From an uncultured Mucilaginibacter sp. (GTDB lineage: Bacteria > Bacteroidota > Bacteroidia > Sphingobacteriales > Sphingobacteriaceae), in assembly GCA_946479225.1 (NCBI GenBank), contig CAMLFI010000200.1, positions 1 through 5,586 of the forward strand: a DNA stretch of 5,586 bases, in the 5' to 3' direction. Made by a program: the position numbers and the translations under genes. Below are positions 1 to 4,994 of this stretch, one piece after another. The notes below the pieces were generated by a model. It did not search any database, was not told the origin of the DNA, and worked only from the letters and a program-made list of their open reading frames with translations. Every line of letters starts with the position of its first letter. Within the stretch, counting starts at the first letter, position 1.

Positions 1-48
1 TGCAGATTAGCGGATGTGCAGATATGCAGATGAGAAAATGTGCAGATG
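1..48. repeat. Degenerate 8-bp tandem array (TGCAGATR)
   Basis: The heptamer TGCAGAT occurs exactly at 1-7, 17-23, 25-31 and 41-47. Offsets of 16, 8 and 16 fit a strict 8-bp period. The slots between (9-16 and 33-40) hold decayed copies, AGCGGATG and AGAAAATG. The array touches the window edge, so it probably continues upstream. Short TGCAGAT arrays of this type are, as I recall, seen between genes in Sphingobacteriaceae; that recall is unverified. No coding role is apparent. Confidence 0.75.
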
Positions 49-77
49 TTTGATGAGCACATTTCTAAAACACTATT

Positions 78-138
78 TGTCATTTCGATAGAGCGGTGGG
101 CTGGCTGTGTGGTGGCGCGAAAGAGAAATCTTTTCGAA
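78..138. repeat. Probable dispersed intergenic repeat (GTCATTTCGA...GAGAAATCTTTT type)
   Basis: The segment begins TGTCATTTCGA at 78-88 and ends GAGAAATCTTTT at 123-134, continuing into TTCGAA at 133-138. The central part, about 34 nt, is G-rich. This head-and-tail combination matches, from memory, a very common dispersed intergenic element of Bacteroidota genomes, in which the two conserved ends flank a variable middle. The ends are partly complementary (TTTC with GAAA). The assignment rests on recall of the family, because only one copy is present here. Confidence 0.45.
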
Positions 139-159
139 CTGTTAACGTTCCGAACAAAC

Positions 160-165
160 GGAGGG
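160..165 (+). promoter_or_regulatory. Possible ribosome binding site for the 75-aa gene
   Basis: GGAGGG lies 13 nt before the ATG at 179. The match to a Shine-Dalgarno core is good but the spacing is longer than the usual 5-9 nt, and Bacteroidota often do not rely on such sites. It supports the ATG at 179 only weakly. Confidence 0.35.
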
Positions 166-178
166 CTTACGAAACCGT

Positions 179-406
179 ATGGAAAAATCAATCATTTATG
201 TAAAGCTTCTTGATGAAGGGACTGAAGTTTACCGGCCTGTTGATGCCTTGCATATCGGCGATATGCAGTATCAGATATTGGGTCATGATCTTTATGATCC
301 GAATGATGAAAAATGGGAATTTCCTCCGGGAAGCTTTGTGAAGGTCGTCACCAAAAATTCTGATCAGGAAATAATTCTGGTGGCGCAAGCTTTATGCGAA
401 TTATAA
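179..406 (+). CDS. Small conserved protein of unknown function (75 aa)
   Basis: A complete short gene from ATG 179 to TAA 404-406. The product is acidic and soluble, with no signal peptide or membrane segment. Residues 7-21 (YVKLLDEGTEVYRPV) and 40-52 (DPNDEKWEFPPGS) match the pattern of a small uncharacterised bacterial family that I recall as 'V+LLDEGT-VYRPV ... YDP-DE-WEF-PG--V'. The spacing of the two blocks and the total length fit that family, and the predicted strand-turn-strand character suggests a compact beta fold. No function is known to me. The gene stands alone, flanked by repeats upstream and hairpins downstream. The antisense frame over the same bases (388-188) has no recognisable features and is taken to be spurious. 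Confidence 0.8.
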   Translation: MEKSIIYVKLLDEGTEVYRPVDALHIGDMQYQILGHDLYDPNDEKWEFPPGSFVKVVTKNSDQEIILVAQALCEL

Positions 407-453
407 CAATCTGTTTTGTCAGTCCGCATCTTTGTCCTTGACTAACAGATTGT
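406..453. repeat. Inverted repeat / stem-loop just after the 75-aa gene
   Basis: ACAATCTGTT at 406-415 is the exact reverse complement of AACAGATTGT at 444-453. A second inner pair, GTCA 418-421 with TGAC 439-442, extends the stem inside a small asymmetric bulge. The structure starts on the last base of the stop codon. There is no T-run after the 3' arm, so it is not a textbook intrinsic terminator, but its position suggests transcript end formation or mRNA protection. Confidence 0.6.
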
Positions 454-467
454 AGCATCCGATTCGA

Positions 468-489
468 GTCCGGGATCGCAGATCCGGAC
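468..489. repeat. GC-rich hairpin
   Basis: GTCCGGGATC (468-477) pairs with GATCCGGAC (481-489) around a GCA loop, with one bulged G. It is a strong, short hairpin without a following T-run. Just before it, GATTCGAGTCC (461-471) resembles the TpsiC arm of a tRNA, but no full cloverleaf can be built (see the findings). Confidence 0.55.
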
Positions 490-532
490 CAACAAGTTGC
501 GAGGTACGCTTAACGAAAAAAACGTTTTAAAT

Positions 533-547
533 TACGAAATATTCGTA
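533..547. promoter_or_regulatory. Palindrome upstream of the exported-protein gene (possible operator)
   Basis: TACGAA (533-538) and TTCGTA (542-547) are perfect 6-bp arms around ATA, ending 13 nt before the ATG at 561. The size and location would suit a dimeric regulator or an mRNA-leader hairpin. No regulator gene is adjacent and the site occurs once, so the assignment is tentative. Confidence 0.3.
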
Positions 548-560
548 GTAGATTTAACTC

Positions 561-1352
561 ATGAAGCGACCAATACTTAAACTGCTTAAAAGCGGCGTAG
601 CCATTGTATTATTATGTGGTGCATTAGTGTCACATGCTCAAAACTTGCCTAAAGTTCAAACTGCCGGTATAAAAGCACCTGTTGACGTAAAGATAGATGG
701 TAGGCCCACGGAGTGGCCCCAATTTGAAGCTTATAATAACGCAACGGAGTTTTATTACACTTTAAGTAATGATAACAACAACCTTTACCTTGTGGTACAA
801 GCCACACACCATAGCGTTATACAAAAAATTATACTTGGCGGCATAACATTAAGTTTGAAGAGTACAGAAAAAAACAGCAAGATACCGCCTGTTGAAATCA
901 CTTACCCGGACGTTCCAGTTCCATATGAATCAAACGTTAGTTATACACTTCGCACAAATAAAAAGCTGTCAGAAAAGCAACTGTCTGACCTTAACAAGCA
1001 GATATCCGGGCATATCAAAGAAATTCCGCTCAATGGTGCAAAGGGAATTGATAATGGCAAAATATCTATTTACAACGATTTGGGTATAATGGGTAATATC
1101 CAGATAGATGATAAGAAAGTTTACACCTGCGAGCTTGTATTGCCCTTAAAATATATTGCTCAGGTAATTGATGCCGATGGTAAATTTAATTATCGTATGC
1201 AGGTTAACGGATTGAATACACCAGACGGCAAACATGGCATTATAGTGGGCGGTAGAAGTTCCGCCCCATCTGCAGACCCGGCTATCCATGAGTCGGTAAA
1301 CTGGCTTGACTCGCCAACCTACTTAGATGGAACCTATGAATTAGTGAAGTGA
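561..1352 (+). CDS. Exported protein with CBM9/DOMON-like N-terminal region (263 aa)
   Basis: The ATG at 561 gives a clear Sec signal peptide: a basic start (MKRPILKLLK), a hydrophobic core at residues 11-24, and a likely cleavage at SHA|Q after residue 26. The mature protein is therefore periplasmic or secreted. Residues 43-80 carry the pattern VKIDGRPTEWPQF...FYYTLSNDNNNLYLVVQA, typical of the CBM9-like/DOMON-like beta-sandwich seen in many Bacteroidota exported proteins (a short 'IDG...W' strand, then 'ND..NLYL'). A second strand-rich part (about 185-263) contains YTCELVLPLKYI and a C-terminal DGTYELVK. No catalytic motif is visible. Carbohydrate or haem binding is known for relatives of this fold but cannot be assigned here. 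Composition is more AT-rich than rarA at the window end. It converges on the L,D-transpeptidase gene and has no operon partner in view. Confidence 0.8.
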   Translation: MKRPILKLLKSGVAIVLLCGALVSHAQNLPKVQTAGIKAPVDVKIDGRPTEWPQFEAYNNATEFYYTLSNDNNNLYLVVQATHHSVIQKIILGGITLSLKSTEKNSKIPPVEITYPDVPVPYESNVSYTLRTNKKLSEKQLSDLNKQISGHIKEIPLNGAKGIDNGKISIYNDLGIMGNIQIDDKKVYTCELVLPLKYIAQVIDADGKFNYRMQVNGLNTPDGKHGIIVGGRSSAPSADPAIHESVNWLDSPTYLDGTYELVK

Positions 1353-1403
1353 TACAGGTTTAAGAGAAAACGATCAAGATTGCCACTAAAAGTTTTAGGT
1401 TTC

Positions 1404-1428
1404 CGCAGGGTCTCCTGAAAGGGACCCT
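1404..1428 (+). repeat. REP-like hairpin, copy 1 (forward)
   Basis: AGGGTCTC (1407-1414) pairs with GGGACCCT (1421-1428) around loop CTGAAA, with one G-T wobble. The segment shares CCGCAG, GTC, CTGAAA and GGACC in the same order with the reverse complement of the second hairpin 26 nt downstream. It lies between two convergent genes and may also act as a terminator for the + gene, although no T-run follows. Confidence 0.6.
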
Positions 1429-1453
1429 AGGGTATCACAGATCGCGCTTCCAA

Positions 1454-1481
1454 CGCAGGTCCTTTTCAGGACACTGCGGGG
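1454..1481 (-). repeat. REP-like hairpin, copy 2 (inverted)
   Basis: CGCAGGTCCT (1454-1463) pairs with AGGAC + CTGCG (1468-1478, one bulged A) around loop TTTC. Ten base pairs make it the most stable hairpin in the window. Read on the minus strand it repeats the plan of copy 1, so the two copies form a head-to-head pair like a bacterial interspersed mosaic element. It sits 26-53 nt beyond the stop of the L,D-transpeptidase gene and could stabilise or end that transcript's 3' end. Confidence 0.65.
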
Positions 1482-1506
1482 ATATTAAAAGGGTTCCTTC
1501 TCAGTG

Positions 1507-2241
1507 TTATTTTCTTATTTCAATCGGAGTTCCTGGCGTTACATATTTAAACAAACTATCCATACCTGCATTTGATATAGCAATGCAGCCGTTTGTCCAA
1601 TCTCTCAATCCTTTTTTCTTCTCGCTGCTGCCATGAATCATGATCTGATCTCCTGGTGATACGCTCATTTTGGATGCTTTTGCAATATGAGCAGAATCCG
1701 GGTAGGAAATTAAATAGCCTTTGTGATATTTAACTTGTGTGGTTTTACCCACCATCCTGTAATTTCCTTCAGGCGTTTTCATGTCGCCCGCCCGTTCCTT
1801 GTCGCCAACCGGACTTCTGCCTAGGGCGCAATGAAACGTTAGAAATGTCTCAGAGGACCTTTGAAAGTATAATAATCGCTTATGTTTTACTACCAGTATC
1901 TTGTCGGCTTGTCTTAACTGTGTGTAAACAAAATCAAGTGTGTTTATAGCATCCAACTTTGCATTTAAAAGTTGGGAAGACATTTGATCACCCGGGCGTA
2001 CCCATAAATATTTACCATGTTCATTAAATCGAAATGTTGCCTTGCCGTTTAATAGCAAATCAAAATATTGACGAAAATTTAAAGGATTGTTATTTTGATC
2101 GACATAAACCAAGTTGGTATCTATATCGTTTGGAATCTTTATTGTTGATGAAGATTGTTGTTCAGCACCTTTGATGTTTAATTTATTTACAACAGGTGAA
2201 AAAAGAACGTAAATAAGGAAGATCGTCCAAGCAGCTTTCAT
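1507..2241 (-). CDS. L,D-transpeptidase (YkuD domain, YafK-like), 244 aa
   Basis: The product is a YkuD-family enzyme. Such enzymes cleave the tetrapeptide stem at L-Lys/mDap-D-Ala and form 3-3 cross-links or attach proteins to peptidoglycan in the periplasm. An N-terminal hydrophobic stretch (residues 5-19) acts as signal peptide or membrane anchor; no clear cleavage site follows. Residues about 113-242 form the catalytic domain. It opens with ILVVKHKRLLYF, continues through GRSPVGDKERAGDMKTPEGNY (140-160), then IMIHGSS (200-206) with catalytic-pocket His203, and DWTNGCIAIS (214-223) with nucleophile Cys219. The active-site block lacks the SHGC-V-R arginine of ErfK/YbiS-type enzymes and instead looks like the YafK-type 'DWT-GCIA-S' subgroup. 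The start at 2241 is the only Met in front of the anchor. It lies 62 nt after marC on the same strand, possibly co-transcribed. Substrate specificity cannot be read from sequence. Confidence 0.92.
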   Translation of the reverse strand: MKAAWTIFLIYVLFSPVVNKLNIKGAEQQSSSTIKIPNDIDTNLVYVDQNNNPLNFRQYFDLLLNGKATFRFNEHGKYLWVRPGDQMSSQLLNAKLDAINTLDFVYTQLRQADKILVVKHKRLLYFQRSSETFLTFHCALGRSPVGDKERAGDMKTPEGNYRMVGKTTQVKYHKGYLISYPDSAHIAKASKMSVSPGDQIMIHGSSEKKKGLRDWTNGCIAISNAGMDSLFKYVTPGTPIEIRK

Positions 2242-2303
2242 TTTTAAATTAATTAATCAACAGCTCATCCGTCGTATTACAAGATTTGTTAGATGAAGCT
2301 CAA

Positions 2304-2987
2304 TCAAAAATTCGTCTTCACCAAATTAATTATCCCTCCCGACGCTATCTGCAATCCTACACAAAATATCAAAAAGGCCATTAAACGGTTCACTATCTTT
2401 TCGTTGCTGGAGCCTATGTAGTTAATAAGGCGTTTGGTGTTAGCGAAGAATATAAATATCAAAATACAGATCCCGATAACCGAAATAAGCAGCGCGCCTA
2501 TGTTGAGGAGGTAATTATCAATTGATCTATCAGCACCGTTGGCGCTTAAGGTGAATAATACAGCTATTGTGCCTGCGCCGGTTGTCATGGGGAAGGTGAT
2601 GGGGAAGAAAAGCTTACCCTCTACAGCGCTGAAGTGCTCAGTGTTAAGGTCGGTGGTTTGCGTTGCCGGCGTTTTCTCTACCGCCTCGTTATCTGATGCC
2701 AGCGACTCCCAGCCAATTTTACACATCATTATACCACCGGCCAATTGAATGATCGGGATGGAGATACCGAAAAGCTCCAGAATCCAATGCCCCAATAATA
2801 AGGTGACAGTACAGATCAAAAATGCGTAAAAAGTGATCTTTTTTACCGCGTTTAGTCGCTCTTTGCGCGAAAGTGAAGTGAAATACGGATTAACAATAAA
2901 GGCCGTACCAACCGGATTAACCACCGGGAAAAGCGCTACAAAGCCAATAAATACCAAGTGAATGAAAGAGTTGAGATATTGCGGCAT
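2304..2987 (-). CDS. MarC family integral membrane protein (227 aa)
   Basis: A six-helix inner-membrane protein of the MarC/UPF0056 family. Annotation pipelines often call it a NAAT-type transporter, but no transport substrate is firmly established; Escherichia coli MarC was once linked to multiple antibiotic resistance and that link was later withdrawn. Hydrophobic segments lie at about residues 7-30, 49-72, 76-97, 124-147, 160-182 and 202-224. Family signatures are visible: ALFPVVNPVGTA (18-29), the repeat-half counterpart FFPITFPMTTGAGTIAV (127-143), and the C-terminal RLMAFLIFCVGLQIASGGI (201-219). A polar loop (about 98-122) separates the halves. I chose ATG 2987 rather than the upstream ATG at 3035. 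The first 16 residues from 3035 are polar and unlike the family, and that start would overlap the preceding FKBP gene, whereas 2987 leaves a 16-nt gap after its stop. The tight spacing implies co-transcription with the FKBP gene. Confidence 0.9.
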   Translation of the reverse strand: MPQYLNSFIHLVFIGFVALFPVVNPVGTAFIVNPYFTSLSRKERLNAVKKITFYAFLICTVTLLLGHWILELFGISIPIIQLAGGIMMCKIGWESLASDNEAVEKTPATQTTDLNTEHFSAVEGKLFFPITFPMTTGAGTIAVLFTLSANGADRSIDNYLLNIGALLISVIGICILIFIFFANTKRLINYIGSSNEKIVNRLMAFLIFCVGLQIASGGIINLVKTNF

Positions 2988-3003
2988 GGTGCAGGTGATC
3001 TGT

Positions 3004-4515
3004 TTATTGTTTAATTTCCAGCAATTCAACTTCAAAGATCACTACAGATCCCGGTTTTATTTTGCCGGCAGGGGCATTGCCAAAGGCAAGGCTAGGTGGT
3101 ACAACCAGCCTGTATTTGCTACCCACGTTCATCAACTGTATCCCCTCAACAATCCCCGGAAGCCCATTTTTGAGTGAAATTGTTAAGGGGCGTCCTTTGT
3201 CCCGCGTAGTTTCAAATACCTCTCCGTTTATCAATGTCCCATGGTAATTCACTATTACCCTATCGCTTTCTAAGGGTTTTGCTCCTGTTCCATTCTGTAT
3301 CATTTCATATTGTAAACCGCTGGCGGTGACCATCACACCCGGCCTTTTTTTGTTTTCCGCCAAAAAACGGCCGGCTTCATCCTTAGGATTGGCAACTACG
3401 TTAGATTCCCGCTTAGGTAGCGTGTTTTTGACGGCCGTGTTGTTAACAACTTTTTTGCCACCGGCAGTGGCTATGGACCAGGCTTCTAAACTACAACTGC
3501 CATTGGTTAATACTACACGTTGCCCGTTTTTCAGCAGCGTATAAGCTGCATTCCGCGAATCTATACCAACTATGTACACATCGCTTCCTGCTATAGCAAT
3601 CCCCGTGGGATAAACAGATTCTGCCCCGATTAGTTCTATTGGCTGGCCATTTTTCCAATATCTGCCAACACCGGGGTTTCCGTATCCCGGGTAAAAGTTT
3701 TTTGCGTTGTCGCCAACAACCCCGGCTACATACACATCGTTTCCCGACACCGCTACGGCGGTAGCTAAACTTTCTTCGGTAGTGAGCACTTTGGTTTGCC
3801 CGTTTTTCCAATAAGCGGCTTGCTTGTTGCGTGCCCCGACTGCATACACCTCTCCATTCAACATGCTGATAGCCATTACCCTTTGCAGATCGTTGCTGAT
3901 GGCTTGCACCAATTGGCCGTTTTTCCAATATACGGGCATATAGCCGTCCCTGCCAATTACGTAAACGTCGTTGTCAACAATATGTATTGTGCTAACGCTG
4001 GCTTCTCCCTCATATCCATTTGGGCCGGGCGGCTGCGGAAGCAATATTTCCTGTCCGTTTTTCCAATATCTTGGCTGCATCTGGTCCCGCATTTTGTTTC
4101 CGTATCTATCATGAAAAGGCTTAAATCCGTTGCCCGCCACATATACATCATTGCCTGACACGGCTATAGAAAATGCGCTGGCTGGAGAAAGAGCGGTACT
4201 TGGGAGCGACATTAACTGGCCATTCTTCCAGTATACAGCGTTTCCATCAAGGTCGCCGGCTATATAAACGTCGGTACCTGCTACCGTAACAGCTGTTGCT
4301 GAACCCCTTTCGGCATTCATTAGCGGTATACCGGGCTGTCCGTTTTTATAGTACATAGCGGTATAATTACCCGCACTATTGGCACAGCCGCCGGCTACAT
4401 ATACATCTACCTGATTTTGACTTGCAGTGCTCCGTTTAGGGGTTTGTGCGGCAACAGAGTTGCTAAATAAGCTGATCAAAGCCAAATAGCACAAGTATGA
4501 TAATTGTTTCTTCAT
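3004..4515 (-). CDS. Exported FKBP-type peptidyl-prolyl isomerase with N-terminal seven-repeat beta-propeller-like region (503 aa)
   Basis: Start ATG 4515 gives a clean signal peptide: MKK, a hydrophobic core and VAA|Q cleavage after residue 23. Upstream in-frame Met codons at 4632 and 4551 would bury it, so they are rejected. Residues 36-357 hold seven copies of a unit built as 'x-A-x-S-I-A-V-x-G-N-DVYVAG ... A-x-YWKNGQ...L'. DVYVAG-like strands begin near 37, 82, 122, 182, 221, 259 and 311; NGQ ends at 60, 100, 155, 201, 240, 291 and 332. Copies 3 and 6 carry longer inserts. A linker (about 358-375) leads to a Mip/FkpA-like helix (DEAGRFLAENKKRPGV, 379-394), then TASGLQY and an FKBP domain at about 415-501 (VIVNYHGTL, GEVFETT, VEGIQLM, LAFG, VIFEVELLEI). 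FKBP domains catalyse prolyl cis-trans isomerisation; here it would be a periplasmic or outer-surface folding factor. The propeller region presumably binds a partner or sugar, which is inference. The gene is first in an apparent three-gene minus-strand unit. Confidence 0.9.
   Translation of the reverse strand: MKKQLSYLCYLALISLFSNSVAAQTPKRSTASQNQVDVYVAGGCANSAGNYTAMYYKNGQPGIPLMNAERGSATAVTVAGTDVYIAGDLDGNAVYWKNGQLMSLPSTALSPASAFSIAVSGNDVYVAGNGFKPFHDRYGNKMRDQMQPRYWKNGQEILLPQPPGPNGYEGEASVSTIHIVDNDVYVIGRDGYMPVYWKNGQLVQAISNDLQRVMAISMLNGEVYAVGARNKQAAYWKNGQTKVLTTEESLATAVAVSGNDVYVAGVVGDNAKNFYPGYGNPGVGRYWKNGQPIELIGAESVYPTGIAIAGSDVYIVGIDSRNAAYTLLKNGQRVVLTNGSCSLEAWSIATAGGKKVVNNTAVKNTLPKRESNVVANPKDEAGRFLAENKKRPGVMVTASGLQYEMIQNGTGAKPLESDRVIVNYHGTLINGEVFETTRDKGRPLTISLKNGLPGIVEGIQLMNVGSKYRLVVPPSLAFGNAPAGKIKPGSVVIFEVELLEIKQ
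3519..4406 (-). repeat. Seven in-gene repeats encoding the propeller-like units
   Basis: Within the FKBP gene the plus strand shows recurring TCCGTTTTTCCAATA-type motifs, the complement of the codons for YWKNGQ. Copies lie near 3520, 3644, 3799, 3917, 4053, 4219 and 4339, each followed on the plus strand by an ACATACACATC-like block (complement of DVYVAG codons). Intervals are irregular, about 115-165 bp, because units 3 and 6 hold inserts. Similarity persists at DNA level, which points to duplication of a unit of about 120 bp and allows copy-number change by recombination. Confidence 0.75.
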
Positions 4516-4753
4516 TATTGTTTTTAGTGCTAACAATGGATTGTTCTGCATTTTTATACGATGCACGGAAAGCTTGAAGTAAAAATAGCGATTTATTTTT
4601 CTATACAACGCGGTGTGGTACCATTGGTCCAAATGGATTCATTATTGCAGCTACTGCACGGTGCTTATGATCGAACAATTAACTTATAAGCTGGATACAG
4701 AATAAGGCAGCTTTAGCAGAATGACCTAATACAGATTTTTGAGCGAATCTAAC

Positions 4754-4994
4754 TGTTCCAAAACGCGGAAAATCGCTGTTCCAAAGTGTTCCAAAACGAG
4801 TTAAAAACTGCTTTTGCCGACAAATGTTTATAATCAGATGTCTATATGGGTTTTACAGCTAAACTCACTGACTTATAAGTAGTTTCAAAGTGTTCCAAAC
4901 TGTTTCGCTTAAAAAACTAAACATCCTGAAAAACAAATAGTTAATACCGTCAACAATATTTGGAACATCACAATGCTTTATATTTTTTGGAACA
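4754..4994. promoter_or_regulatory. Cluster of six TGTTCCAAA sites upstream of rarA
   Basis: Exact TGTTCCAAA occurs on the plus strand at 4754-4762, 4777-4785, 4787-4795 and 4891-4899, and on the minus strand at 4959-4967 and 4986-4994 (seen as TTTGGAACA). Two sites form tandem dimers at exactly 10-bp spacing: 4777 with 4787, and the degenerate AGTTTCAAAG at 4881 with 4891. One helical turn of spacing puts both on the same face of the DNA. The last two inverted sites lie about 55-90 bp before the rarA ATG, in the expected promoter zone. Such clustering is typical of regulator binding sites, but the binding protein is unknown. Confidence 0.5.
4960..4986 (+). promoter_or_regulatory. Weak candidate promoter for rarA
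   Basis: TTG at 4960-4962 and TATATTTT at 4979-4986 resemble the Bacteroidota -33 (TTG) and -7 (TAnnTTTG) elements, with one mismatch in the -7 box and a 16-nt spacer that is slightly short. Both overlap or touch the two inverted TGTTCCAAA sites, so a protein bound there would interfere with transcription. This is a guess from consensus only. Confidence 0.2.

Noticed and set aside
188..388. 66-codon minus-strand frame opposite the 75-aa gene
   Set aside because: Antisense to a recognisable conserved protein, with no motif or context of its own.
461..491. A tRNA gene
   Set aside because: Only a TpsiC-arm-like stretch is present. No D arm, anticodon arm or acceptor stem can be assembled from the surrounding bases.
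892..1089. 65-codon frame inside the exported CBM9-like gene
   Set aside because: Overlaps the real gene in another frame and lacks any recognisable feature.
1407..1478. Classical intrinsic terminators at the convergent hairpins
   Set aside because: The stems are strong, but neither is followed by a T-run on the relevant strand, so they were annotated as repeats with only a possible termination role.
2988..3035. Longer MarC starting at ATG 3035
   Set aside because: The 16 extra residues are polar, precede the usual first helix, and would overlap the end of the FKBP gene. ATG 2987 matches the family start.
3491..3928. 145-codon open frame on the minus strand inside the FKBP gene
   Set aside because: It lies entirely within the well-supported FKBP/propeller gene in another frame. 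Its length is a by-product of the repeated codons, and its Arg/Cys/Ser-rich product has no recognisable features.
3796..4158. 120-codon plus-strand open frame opposite the propeller repeats
   Set aside because: It is the antisense of the repeat region, and the recurring 'AVFPI' blocks are simply the complement of the YWKNGQ codons.
4516..4632. N-terminal extension of the FKBP protein from ATG 4632 (or 4551)
   Set aside because: The extension is unlike the family and would place a clear signal peptide (MKKQLSYLCYL...VAA|Q) internally. ATG 4515 is the better start.
4754..4994. CRISPR array from repeated TGTTCCAAA motifs
   Set aside because: The repeats are only 9 nt, occur in both orientations and lack uniform spacers.
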